DNA from: JBLUOA01 sp048060095
GTDB lineage: Bacteria > Pseudomonadota > Alphaproteobacteria > Rhodobacterales > Rhodobacteraceae
NCBI RefSeq assembly: GCF_048060095.1
Contig: NZ_JBLUOA010000001.1
Location: 1,116,001 to 1,180,000, forward strand
Direction of reading: 5' to 3'
Length of the DNA: 64,000 nt
The notes beneath the pieces are model-generated. The model was not told where the DNA came from and did not search any database. It worked only from the letters and a program-made list of their open reading frames with translations. Below, piece after piece: positions 9,318 through 17,285 of the stretch. The translations under genes were made by a program, and so were the position numbers. Numbering within the stretch: position 1 is the first letter of the stretch; every line of letters begins with the position of its first letter.

Positions 9318-11417
9318 CTAGTATTCCGATGCGGCGCGGAGCAGGTCTTGAAACTGCCGGTCGTCCTTCAAAGCATCAAAGTCTTCATCAAACCGCATCC
9401 AAAGCGCCAGACGCCGCCGGACAACGGGCGGAACCGCGAACGCTCGGGCAAGATGGGCGAGGGCGGCGGCTTGGTCCCCCCTGATCGCCTGTGCGCGGGC
9501 GATGTTGTATTGCACGAGGCAATCGTCCGGCGCGATGGCAAGCGCCCATTCCGACCAGATCGTCGCCCGTTCGTGTTTGTCGAGGTCGGCCAAAACAGCC
9601 GCCCCAAAGGCGAGGGCGCCAGCGTTATCGGGATGTGTGTCAAGCTCCGCCTCGACCAGTTCAAGCGTCGCGCGAAGCTGGATGGTTGCTTCTTCGGCCC
9701 TGCCAAGCGCCTGAAGTTCCTCGGCCAGCAGACCGTTTGCCCTGAAATCTTCGGGGCGCAGTTGTGCGGCCTTCGCAAAACACTCCGCCGCACCGGCCCG
9801 ATCCCCTTGGAGCCGGAGGCCACGGGCCAGAAAAAACTGGGCCTCAAACAGGTGCGGATCAAGCTTGATCGCGGTGCGTAGGGCCGTTTCGGCGGCGGGG
9901 TAATCACCTGTCGCATAATGCGCAAGGCCAAGCGCCGCATGGGCGAGCGGCGCGTTCGGGTCAATGTCGAGCGCCCGTTGGCAATCAGACAGATCATCTT
10001 GCGGTGGTTCGACGCCGCTTGCCTGCGTGATGCTGAGCAGAAGGTAGGATTTGCAAATCGACATCTGCGCGTAGGCACGGGCGAAGTTCGGATCAATGTC
10101 CACCGCGCGGGCCAACAACGCTTCGGCGGCGCGCAGCGAGTGTGTGTTGATGCCTCGCAGGTAGAGAGAGCGCCCCTTGAGGAACAATTCATAGGCGCGG
10201 GGATCGGGGCCGTCGGTCTTGGTGGGTGCATCTGACGCCAGCTGTCGACATAGCGTTTTTACGATGTCGCTGGAAATCGAGTCATGGGTGGCGAATACTT
10301 CGTCGACGGGATGATCGTAGCGCTCCGCCCAAACGATCTTTCCGGTCGGGGTTTCGACAAGCTGCGCGTTCAGCCGCAGGCGTTTCTCTGCCCGACGCAT
10401 ACTACCGCTCAGCACATGGCTCGCCCCACGGGCGAGTGCGATTTCGGTCGTCACGGGTTGGTCGGCTGGAAAGCTGCCGCGCGGCACCACATCCAATCCA
10501 GGCGCGCGGGCGAGGTCGGTCGCGATGTCGTCGATCAAGCCATCAGCGAAAAACGTCTGGGTCGGATCTTCGTCCAATACGGTGAGGGGGGAGATCGCGA
10601 CAACCGTGCGGGCATCGTTTGGCGGCGTCGCGCCTGTCTCTGCAGGTGCTTCGATGCCCGCCATCGGCGCATCGTCAAGTTCCCTCGCTGCGGCTGTCAG
10701 GCTGACGGAGCGTTCAAAGCTATAGCCCGCCTCAAGCAACCGGCGTGTCCGCATCAATTTGATTTCATCGTCCAGCATGTCGCGGGCGGCTTTGATCTCT
10801 GCCTCTGCCCTTGGAGAGTCCCGCCGGATCAGCACGTATTTAGAAAACTCGGGCCGCTCGGTGTCCAGATCGAACCAGCTTAGGTATCCGTCCAGCCACG
10901 TGAAGTTGCGCGTTCCCGACAGGACAAAAACAGCGCAATCCAGCGGGAACGGCCATTCCTCTGACCGCGTTTGCCCGCAAAAGACGTTGTCCTTAAACGT
11001 GCAATCGACAAAGGCGTCCTGCATTTTTCCTTCGCTGGTTTCAAAGACCGAAACGCCTTGAACGGCCGTCCCGTTTTGCACCAGTTTCGCCTCTTCGGTG
11101 ATGATGTAGGGCTGGCCATAGCGGTCCGTCGCGACGTGCAAGCCGCACCAGTCGCCAGTCAGGACGAGGTCGCTTGAAATCCGGTCGACGTCACTGTCGG
11201 ACGCGATAAGGCGGTCGACGTTCACGTCAAGCTCCCCAGCCATCCGGCTGAGGTAGGATTTCAGGATCGGCCCGCCGCGTTCCGCTCTGTAAACTGTTGG
11301 GACAGAAACACTGCCGCACGCCGCCGCAAACGCCTCCGCCGAGGGAAAGCGGCGCTTGCGCAGAAACCTAAGCTCCTCCCCCCGCACGCGGACAGCGGCG
11401 GTCTTTTCAGTCGGCAT
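9318..11417 (-). CDS. HTH regulator with TolB-like domain and TPR repeats
   Basis: 699 residues in three parts. Residues about 8-60 look like a XRE-type helix-turn-helix (RKRRFPSAEAFAAACGSVSV then TVYRAERG). A central segment (to about 250) has no clear family. Residues about 275-400 form a TolB/FlgO-like domain (FFADGLIDDIATDLAR, HVLSGSMRR, GKIVWAERYD), and the rest is TPR-type helices (RAYELFLKGRSL, ALDIDPNAPLAHAALGLA). The same TolB-like plus TPR body is fused to a cyclase domain in the gene at 44343-46031, so here the output is probably DNA binding. ATG 11417 follows AAGGGGC. A perfect palindrome lies 22 bp upstream of the start codon. Confidence 0.8.
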   Translation of the reverse strand: MPTEKTAAVRVRGEELRFLRKRRFPSAEAFAAACGSVSVPTVYRAERGGPILKSYLSRMAGELDVNVDRLIASDSDVDRISSDLVLTGDWCGLHVATDRYGQPYIITEEAKLVQNGTAVQGVSVFETSEGKMQDAFVDCTFKDNVFCGQTRSEEWPFPLDCAVFVLSGTRNFTWLDGYLSWFDLDTERPEFSKYVLIRRDSPRAEAEIKAARDMLDDEIKLMRTRRLLEAGYSFERSVSLTAAARELDDAPMAGIEAPAETGATPPNDARTVVAISPLTVLDEDPTQTFFADGLIDDIATDLARAPGLDVVPRGSFPADQPVTTEIALARGASHVLSGSMRRAEKRLRLNAQLVETPTGKIVWAERYDHPVDEVFATHDSISSDIVKTLCRQLASDAPTKTDGPDPRAYELFLKGRSLYLRGINTHSLRAAEALLARAVDIDPNFARAYAQMSICKSYLLLSITQASGVEPPQDDLSDCQRALDIDPNAPLAHAALGLAHYATGDYPAAETALRTAIKLDPHLFEAQFFLARGLRLQGDRAGAAECFAKAAQLRPEDFRANGLLAEELQALGRAEEATIQLRATLELVEAELDTHPDNAGALAFGAAVLADLDKHERATIWSEWALAIAPDDCLVQYNIARAQAIRGDQAAALAHLARAFAVPPVVRRRLALWMRFDEDFDALKDDRQFQDLLRAASEY

Positions 11418-11438
11418 CAGATTGCCCCTTGAACCAGC

Positions 11439-11468
11439 ACTGATCAATTCCTCTCATAATTGATCAGT
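11439..11468. promoter_or_regulatory. Operator-like palindrome upstream of the HTH-TPR gene
   Basis: An 11-bp perfect inverted repeat, ACTGATCAATT (11439-11449) and AATTGATCAGT (11458-11468), with an 8-bp spacer. It lies 22 bp upstream of the start codon of a gene whose N-terminus is a helix-turn-helix. The symmetry, AT content and place fit an autoregulatory binding site; the link is inferred. Confidence 0.5.
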
Positions 11469-11647
11469 AAAACACCTCTTTTGTCCAGCATCGTGAGTGA
11501 CGCCTGAGCACGACAAACGGACGCCATGCAACCTATACAAGAAATTGCCCGCTTGTGTTTGCGGTGTTTTCAAGCGCACCGGCGTGATGGGCGCAGCGGC
11601 CAAGCGGGCAGATTTGTTTAATAAATTTATATCTGGAAGGACAATCA

Positions 11648-11821
11648 ATGTCAGTTTTAACGCTTAGCAGCCTTGTGGATATCAGGGACAATTACGTCAG
11701 CTATGGCGGCAACAAGTATTTCCGAACGAACGTGTATCGGGTCAAACCGAGGTCGCACCGTCGGGAACGGACGCCGCTGGCCCGCGCATCGCGGCCCTTA
11801 TTCGCGGAACTAGAACGATGA
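11648..11821 (+). CDS. Small basic ORF coupled to the SMR-like gene
   Basis: 57 residues, MSVLTLSSLVDIRDNYVSYG..., basic in its second half. Its TGA overlaps the ATG of the next gene (ATGA at 11818-11821), the usual sign of translational coupling. GGAAGGA stands 7 to 8 bases before its ATG. I do not recognise the sequence. It may be a leader peptide controlling translation of the membrane protein, or a small partner protein. Confidence 0.5.
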   Translation: MSVLTLSSLVDIRDNYVSYGGNKYFRTNVYRVKPRSHRRERTPLARASRPLFAELER

Positions 11822-12156
11822 CACATGTATTGGCCGGACTGGCCCTTTCTTTGCTTACCGCGCTTGTTGTGATCATCGGGGATTATTGGTTGAAGGTGGC
11901 CGCCGATGGAAACCAAACGATGTGGTCTCGCCAGGTGGCGCTTGGCCTTGTTTTATACGGAATCTCTGCGATCTTCTGGTTCATGGCGCTGAAGCACGTG
12001 ACCCTTGCCCAAGCTGGCGTAGTCTATTCGATGCTGACGCTTCTTGCGCTTTGTGCAATCGGTGCGATGGCGTTTGGCGAAAAGCTCTATTTTCGCGAAT
12101 ACGCCGGAATTGCCTGCGCCTTACTGGCGATGGTTTTGATGTTCCGATTTAGCTGA
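11818..12156 (+). CDS. Four-TM SMR/EamA-like membrane protein
   Basis: 112 residues with four transmembrane helices (about 4-25, 38-58, 63-85 and 91-111). The size and KHVTLAQAGVVYSMLTLLAL, where SMR/EamA half-transporters have their conserved third helix, fit a small multidrug-resistance-like or half-EamA transporter. The characteristic membrane Glu of EmrE in helix 1 is not present; an Asp (IIGDYWLK) occupies a similar place. Drug efflux is therefore unproven. It is translated in coupling with the 57-residue ORF. Confidence 0.75.
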   Translation: MTHVLAGLALSLLTALVVIIGDYWLKVAADGNQTMWSRQVALGLVLYGISAIFWFMALKHVTLAQAGVVYSMLTLLALCAIGAMAFGEKLYFREYAGIACALLAMVLMFRFS

Positions 12157-12170
12157 CCGCACGCCATCCG

Positions 12171-13031
12171 CTAAGTGTCCGACCCGTGGTCCGGCCGCGT
12201 CGTGCCACGGGTTTTGACGTTGCGGGCCAGGGTGCTCAGTTGTTTGTATAGAACGCCCGCCGCCGGATGCCAGCGGGCGACGTCTTTCCCTTGTTCTGTC
12301 ACGACAGCTTCGTCGCCCCGTGCAGCTGGCCCGGTCAATGCCTCTGCCGGACCGCGCGCGGTCACGTTTTCATAGGTCGCGCGCAGCAACGTGGCGTTCA
12401 GGTCTTGCGCAATCTCGTCCGGCACGCCAGCGACGGACCAAGCCTCTCGTGCGATTGCTTGCAGCACGACCGTGAAGTTGTTCGAGATGACAGCCGCCGC
12501 GTGATAGAGGCTCTTGTTCTCGGACTTGATCTCAAACGGATACGCGCCGAGTTTTTCCAACAGGGGCTCAATCAGGTCCAAGGCTGGCCGGTCGCCCTCA
12601 ACCCCGCAATAGGTTCCGTCGAACTGGCGGATCGCCGATGCCGCGTCGCTAAACGTGAGGACGGGGTGAACGCTCGCCAAATGCCACCCCAAATCGCCAA
12701 GCGGTGCCATCTGATCCGCCGGAAAATAGCCGCTGCAATGGAAGGCGGTCGGCGCGGGTGCTTCGCGACCTTTGAACACCTTGGCAACCTCGCCCGCCAC
12801 AGTGGAAATCTGGGAATCCGGGACTGTCAAAGCCCACAGGTCGGCAGGCCGTAGATCGGCGTATGTTTCGACAGCCCGACCCGCCCCGGCGGCTTCGACA
12901 GCTTGCTTTGCCGACGCAGGCCGCGGCCCCAGAACATCCTGGACCAAGCATTCCGGCACATCCCGCAGAAGGCCGAGCATGGTCTGCCCAACACGCCCCG
13001 GACCGATAAGGTTGATTTTGAGTTTGGACAT
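12171..13031 (-). CDS. Rossmann-like and DUF2520 domain protein
   Basis: 286 residues. The N-terminus INLIGPGRVGQTML is a dinucleotide-binding GxGxxG loop, followed by a Rossmann half (to about 130) with FHCSGYFPA and LASVHPVLTFSD, and a helical DUF2520 half resembling the dimerisation domain of ketopantoate or pyrroline-carboxylate reductases (YHAAAVISNNFTVVL). It is predicted to be an NAD(P)-dependent reductase of unknown substrate. Start 13031 has GGGGGTAAA in front. It diverges from the MFS gene. Confidence 0.88.
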   Translation of the reverse strand: MSKLKINLIGPGRVGQTMLGLLRDVPECLVQDVLGPRPASAKQAVEAAGAGRAVETYADLRPADLWALTVPDSQISTVAGEVAKVFKGREAPAPTAFHCSGYFPADQMAPLGDLGWHLASVHPVLTFSDAASAIRQFDGTYCGVEGDRPALDLIEPLLEKLGAYPFEIKSENKSLYHAAAVISNNFTVVLQAIAREAWSVAGVPDEIAQDLNATLLRATYENVTARGPAEALTGPAARGDEAVVTEQGKDVARWHPAAGVLYKQLSTLARNVKTRGTTRPDHGSDT

Positions 13032-13222
13032 TTTACCCCCGGGTTTCATACCGCACCGACCAAACGGCGTTGTCAGTGCGGTATATCATCTGCACCGTCT
13101 GGATATCTACTCACCTGACGAGGACGTCAGCCCTGTCGCGCTGCGAAGATTTATCGACCGCAACGCATGATTTTCGCGATTTACTGCTTGTAGCCCGCGC
13201 GTTTCAGGTGTCGGTTGGCGGC

Positions 13223-14419
13223 ATGAAACTGACCGGTCCTTTTCTGTTCATTCTGGCGACCCTGATGATCGACGCCATCGGTGTGGGGATCGTGTTTCCG
13301 ATCATGCCCGACCTGATGGACCGTGTCGGCGCGGGCAGCACGGCTGAGGGCGCGCTTTGGGGTGGGATCATGATGGCGGCCTACGCTGCGGCAATGTTTC
13401 TGTTCGGCCCCATCGTGGGGAGCCTTTCGGATGCCTACGGGCGCAGGCCGATACTGATCGCGGCGCTGGTGACGCTGACGATCGACTATGTGATCATGGC
13501 GATGGCCGAAGTCTATTGGCTGCTTCTCATCGGTCGGGTCGTCGCAGGGATGGCGGGGGCGACGTATATCACGGCGACGGCCTACATTTCCGACATCGCC
13601 AAGCCAGAAGAGCGCGGCGCGAGCTTTGGAATGATCGGTGCAGCCTTCGGCATCGGCTTTGTCCTCGGCCCCGCGCTTGGCGGAGTTGCGTCGGGCTGGC
13701 ACATCACGGCCCCGTTTTGGATTGCTGCGGGCCTGTCCGCGCTTAACGTGGCTTTCGGCGTGTTCATCTTGCCGGAGTCACTGAAAGACCATAACCGCCG
13801 CCCCTTTGGTAAAAGGGACCTGAACCCCTTCGGAACGATTGCGCGGGCTTTTTTGATCCCGGGCCTCGCTATCCCGCTTATCTGCATCTTCGTTTTTGAA
13901 TTCGCCAATATGGTTTACCCGACGCTCTGGGCCTTCTGGGGCCGCGAAGTGTTCGGCTGGGATGGCTTCACCATCGGGCTGACCCTGTCGGCCTACGGTA
14001 TTCTGATCGCGGCGGTGCAGGCCGGGATATTGCCGCTGATGACCAAGCGCATGGGTGACTTCAACACGTTGGTTATCGCGACCCTCGCGGCGGTGATCGG
14101 GATGGTGGGTTTTGGCGTCGCGGGCGCGATCTGGGCCGTGGTTGTCTTTCTGCCCATTGCGGCCTTCTCAGACATGGCGCCGCCGTTGATGACCGCCTTC
14201 GCCGCCAATCGGGTCGGCGAAGACCAGCAAGGCCTGGTGCAGGGCGTGATCGCGTCGTTGTCGTCTGTGGCGGCTGTCGCTGCTCCGCTCGCCATGACCG
14301 GAGTTTTTGAACGGTTCGTGAGCGGCGAAGGAATCTATCTACCCGGCGCGCCGTTCCTTATCGCCGCGGTTCTGATCGTGGCGATCGTGCCGCTGATCCT
14401 GCGTCTGAGGGGTGGTTAA
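13223..14419 (+). CDS. MFS transporter, TetA-like
   Basis: 398 residues, about 12 transmembrane helices. Motif A between helices 2 and 3 reads GSLSDAYGRRPILIAAL, and motif C in helix 5 reads GAAFGIGFVLGPALGG, which is the drug:H+ antiporter (DHA1) signature of TetA-type exporters. The first helix DAIGVGIVFPIMPDLM is also TetA-like. Substrate is not predictable; TetA-like names are often given to unrelated exporters. The ATG at 13223 starts the conserved N-terminus, but the ribosome site is weak. Confidence 0.9.
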   Translation: MKLTGPFLFILATLMIDAIGVGIVFPIMPDLMDRVGAGSTAEGALWGGIMMAAYAAAMFLFGPIVGSLSDAYGRRPILIAALVTLTIDYVIMAMAEVYWLLLIGRVVAGMAGATYITATAYISDIAKPEERGASFGMIGAAFGIGFVLGPALGGVASGWHITAPFWIAAGLSALNVAFGVFILPESLKDHNRRPFGKRDLNPFGTIARAFLIPGLAIPLICIFVFEFANMVYPTLWAFWGREVFGWDGFTIGLTLSAYGILIAAVQAGILPLMTKRMGDFNTLVIATLAAVIGMVGFGVAGAIWAVVVFLPIAAFSDMAPPLMTAFAANRVGEDQQGLVQGVIASLSSVAAVAAPLAMTGVFERFVSGEGIYLPGAPFLIAAVLIVAIVPLILRLRGG

Positions 14420-14529
14420 GCGCCACCCGTCGCGTTCGAGGGGTGGAGCCGGCAATCGCGCACGGCAATTCCCACATCATGCGGCCTGAGACCATTGCCG
14501 TTACGCCGCTCGTATCCAACGTCGCCGCC

Positions 14530-14656
14530 GATCAGATCGGCGCCGCCTGCGCGGGATCGCCCGACCCCAATTGCGCGTGTATTCCTCGAACTTGGCTTTC
14601 TTCGTTGGGGCGATGCGGTAGCGGATGATACACGTCAGCTTGATCGTTTCTTTCAT
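14530..14656 (-). pseudogene. Truncated, frameshifted NIPSNAP-family gene remnant
   Basis: From ATG at 14656 the minus strand encodes MKETIKLTCIIRYRIAPTKK followed by AKFEEYTRNWGRAIPR, the well-conserved N-terminus of small NIPSNAP proteins. The next conserved piece, GGADLIG, is in another frame, so an indel lies near 14548-14552. After about 14530 the homology is lost; the usual C-terminal 60 residues are absent. Too short to appear as a clean ORF, it is an eroded gene between the MFS and EEP genes. The rest of 14420-14823 shows nothing else. Confidence 0.6.
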
Positions 14657-14823
14657 GGTTCTCTTGATCTCCGACAGGAGTGAGCGTAGATCGCACCTCG
14701 CGAGAAGTTCGGGCCAAGCGCGATCAGAGAACGCGGATCGTTATGTTTTCACGCCGCCGGGAAGAGGCGTTTCGCCGCCTGTTTCCGATAGATGTTCGCC
14801 CGATCAACGGTTGAGGTCACTAA

Positions 14824-15624
14824 TTGCGGATCATGTGCTTGAACGGCTGGGGCGGGAAGCTGTTCGGAGAGCTTCTGGCCTATATCGAAAAAGAGGCCCC
14901 CGACATTCTTTGTCTTCAAGAGGTCCTTCAAAGCCCCGGTACCGAAAAGGACTGGCTGACCTACCGTGACGGGGATTTCACTTTGCCGCAACGCGCCAAC
15001 TTCTTCCGCGATGTTTCAAGTGCCTTGCCAGATCACGTCGCGGTGTTCTGTCCTGCGGCGCAAGGTGCGCTCTGGGATGGGGACCGTCCCATCCTGTCGC
15101 AATGGGGGCTGGCGACATTTATCCACAAGTCGCTGCCGGTAATCGGTCAGGTGCAGGGCTTTGTTCACAAAGACTATTCGTCGGACGGATACGGCGATCA
15201 CCCGCGATCCCGCGGCGCCCATGGCATTCGCGTCTATGACCACGAAGCCAATCGGTCGGTCAGCGTCACGCATATGCACGGGCTACGCGATCTGAACGGC
15301 AAGATGGACACGCCCGAGCGCGGAGAACAGGCGCAAAGACTGCTCGACCTATCTCGGCAGGTTTCAGGCCCGGAGGACGTGGTGGTGATTTGCGGCGACT
15401 TCAACATCGAACCCGGCAGTGAAACGCTTGCGGTTCTCGCCGATGCCGGTCTGACCGAGCTTGTGACGGGTCGCGGTTTTGAAAGCACCCGGACCTCGCA
15501 CTACAAGAAACCGGGTCGGTTTGCGGATTACATGCTCATCAACAACGAAGAGGCCGTGAAGCGTTTCGATGTGGTTCACGTGCCTGAGGTCTCGGACCAC
15601 TGCCCGCTGGTGCTGGAGTTGTGA
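14824..15624 (+). CDS. Endonuclease/exonuclease/phosphatase (EEP) family protein
   Basis: 266 residues of the DNase I-like EEP fold. Visible: N-terminal MCLNGWGGKL; catalytic Glu in DILCLQEV; the His of VTHMHGLRD; GDFNIEPGS with metal or phosphate ligands; and the C-terminal SDHCPLVLEL Asp-His pair. The substrate may be a nucleic acid or a phospho-ester. The start is taken as TTG 14824, with GAGGT about 7 bases upstream, because it restores MRIM; an internal ATG at 14833 is the alternative. Confidence 0.85.
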   Translation: MRIMCLNGWGGKLFGELLAYIEKEAPDILCLQEVLQSPGTEKDWLTYRDGDFTLPQRANFFRDVSSALPDHVAVFCPAAQGALWDGDRPILSQWGLATFIHKSLPVIGQVQGFVHKDYSSDGYGDHPRSRGAHGIRVYDHEANRSVSVTHMHGLRDLNGKMDTPERGEQAQRLLDLSRQVSGPEDVVVICGDFNIEPGSETLAVLADAGLTELVTGRGFESTRTSHYKKPGRFADYMLINNEEAVKRFDVVHVPEVSDHCPLVLEL

Positions 15625-15736
15625 TCGCTACTGTTGCCTCAGAAAGATCCAACTGAACGCCGCCATGATGGCGCGATCTGCGGTTACCGCACCAACCCCC
15701 ACCCCCGTCAAATGAACCAAATCCGCGTGTTGCACG

Positions 15737-15764
15737 TTTTTTCCCCCGAACAAGGGAGAAAAAA
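15737..15764. repeat. Hairpin with T/A-rich arms
   Basis: TTTTTTCCC (15737-15745) faces GGGAGAAAAAA (15754-15764), pairing with one bulge. It could act as a bidirectional terminator for the EEP gene, about 115 bp downstream of its stop. The neighbouring bases (15625-15736) carry no gene. Confidence 0.4.
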
Positions 15765-15781
15765 GCTGGAACCGGTCAAGA

Positions 15782-15976
15782 TATTACTCGATCACCTTAG
15801 AGGTGACGTGGTGGACCGGATCAAAACCGGTCGAGGTTCGCACGTCACGCGATCAGGTTGTTGCGAAAGTTAAGCGTGCGTTGGACGATGCGGGTGTCGA
15901 AATTCCGTTCCCCTCCCGCACATTGACGTTCAAGGAACCGCTGACTTTGGCCGGAGATAGCGAGGCGGAGAAATGA
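15782..15976 (+). pseudogene. C-terminal remnant of an MscS-family channel gene
   Basis: 64 codons ending in TGA encode SITLEVTWWTGSKPVEVRTS followed by RDQVVAKVKRALDDAGVEIP and FPSRTLTFKEPL, the C-terminal cytoplasmic end of a small mechanosensitive channel (IEIPFPYRTLTFKEPL is typical). There is no start codon or upstream channel domain in frame, so only the 3' end of the gene survives. It is not derived from the mscS gene at 51645, whose C-terminus differs. Confidence 0.6.
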
Positions 15977-16049
15977 GCGGGCGCGTGACCTGTTCGACCC
16001 GCAATAGATCGGGGAGGAAATACGAAGCCGATGACAGACTCTCTCCAAC

Positions 16050-16907
16050 CTATCGGGCTGTCCGTTCTTTCTCCGCCAGTTCTGTTCGGATTTGCACCCA
16101 CGTCAGGACGGTGAAAAACACCGTTCCCCCTAGGATGTTGCCGAAAAACGCAGGCGCGACAAAGCTAAAGGCTGCGGCGCCCAGACTGATATCGCCGGAG
16201 AATACCAGTGCTGCCGCTTCGGTGGTCCCTGCGATCACGTGGGAAAAGTCGGCCAGCGCAATCAGATAGGTGATGAGGATAATAAGGATCGGGCGGGAGT
16301 CTTCGGCATTCGGCATGATCCAAACCAATGCCGCAATTAGCCACCCCGCGCCGATCCCACGCAGCATGGTTTCGCCCCAAGGAAACGATGTTGCGTGTCG
16401 CGACAGGTCAAGTATCGCGAACCAAATCTCTGGCTGGAAGCCGCGGGTTGCGTAGAGCACGTAGCCGAAGATAGACGCCCCGATCAAGTTGAAAATCAGA
16501 ACCAGCGACCATAGCCGACACAGCTTGAACAAAGAGGAACCGCTTGGGGTATCGAGAACGGGGCAGACGGCGGTGATGGTGTTTTCCGTGAACAATTGCA
16601 TCTGCCCCAAAATCACGATCAGGAAGCCGACGGAATAGCCGAAATTCTCAACCAGTGGGCGCCATTCCGCATCTGGAAGGTGGTGACGGAACAACGCTTC
16701 GGCCAAAACCGAAAACCCTAATGCCAACCCGGCGACGAGCGCCGACAGAACCAGCGCTGAGATGGGGCGGTTCAGTTCCTCAATCCCCTTGCGGCGGATG
16801 GATTCAAAGATCGCCGGCGCGCTGATCGGCACCTTGTCCTTGATCGCTTCCAGTTCTCGTGGATCGAAAGCGTCGTCGTTCTTCGTGTCAGAATTGGGTT
16901 CGGTCAT
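16050..16907 (-). CDS. Formate/nitrite transporter (FNT) family channel, YfdC-like
   Basis: 285 residues. A charged cytoplasmic N-terminus (about 60 residues) precedes six transmembrane helices. ALADFSHVIAGTTEA and FVAPAFFGNILGGTVFF match FNT helices 5 and 6, and the long N-terminus plus the FSHVIAG motif point to the YfdC-like branch rather than FocA or NirC. It likely passes a small monovalent anion; the substrate of this branch is unknown. ATG 16907 has AGAGGACAG in front. It marks the left end of ordinary chromosome. Confidence 0.88.
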   Translation of the reverse strand: MTEPNSDTKNDDAFDPRELEAIKDKVPISAPAIFESIRRKGIEELNRPISALVLSALVAGLALGFSVLAEALFRHHLPDAEWRPLVENFGYSVGFLIVILGQMQLFTENTITAVCPVLDTPSGSSLFKLCRLWSLVLIFNLIGASIFGYVLYATRGFQPEIWFAILDLSRHATSFPWGETMLRGIGAGWLIAALVWIMPNAEDSRPILIILITYLIALADFSHVIAGTTEAAALVFSGDISLGAAAFSFVAPAFFGNILGGTVFFTVLTWVQIRTELAEKERTAR

Positions 16908-17265
16908 CTGTCCTCTGAAAATTCATCGCTTATTTTGACGGGAGATCGCAGATAGCTGCGCCCGAGATGAGTATCCATCCGGGCGACTGTCGAACCACAC
17001 CGTAGCGGTTCAACACAATTAGTGGCCGTGCTGTTCCATCTCGTCGGTTGCGCATTGGCATTGAGTTGGCCCCACGAGCCGAAACGATGGCGACCGGAGC
17101 GATGAATTGGGCGCGTGATTTAGCGCACCGGAACATATCGACACCGGACGGGTCATACCGCTCGACACGATCAACGACTGCACTGGAGTACAGGGAAGAA
17201 CTGCACTTGCACTGTGAGAAGGGTGTTTTTTGGACAGTTTCTTTCCGGTTAATGGGCGTGAATTC
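16908..17265. other. Gene-poor junction left of the accessory region
   Basis: No gene I can support. Open frames exist on the minus strand (16930-17283 and 17019-17327) but have no ribosome site and no recognisable family. Homology to the methyltransferase begins abruptly near 17266, just after an in-frame TGA, so the left recombination junction of the accessory region probably lies in this stretch. Confidence 0.4.
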
Positions 17266-17285
17266 AGAGGTTTGCCGCGGCAAAG

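Noticed and set aside
9348..9881. 177-codon plus-strand frame opposite the TPR region of the regulator
   Set aside because: Antisense shadow of a GC-rich coding sequence.
14625..14969. 114-codon plus-strand frame over the start of the EEP gene
   Set aside because: Overlaps the conserved EEP N-terminus in another frame and the NIPSNAP remnant; no family signal.
16930..17283. 117-codon minus-strand frame between FNT and methyltransferase
   Set aside because: No ribosome site, no family and it spans the probable recombination junction.
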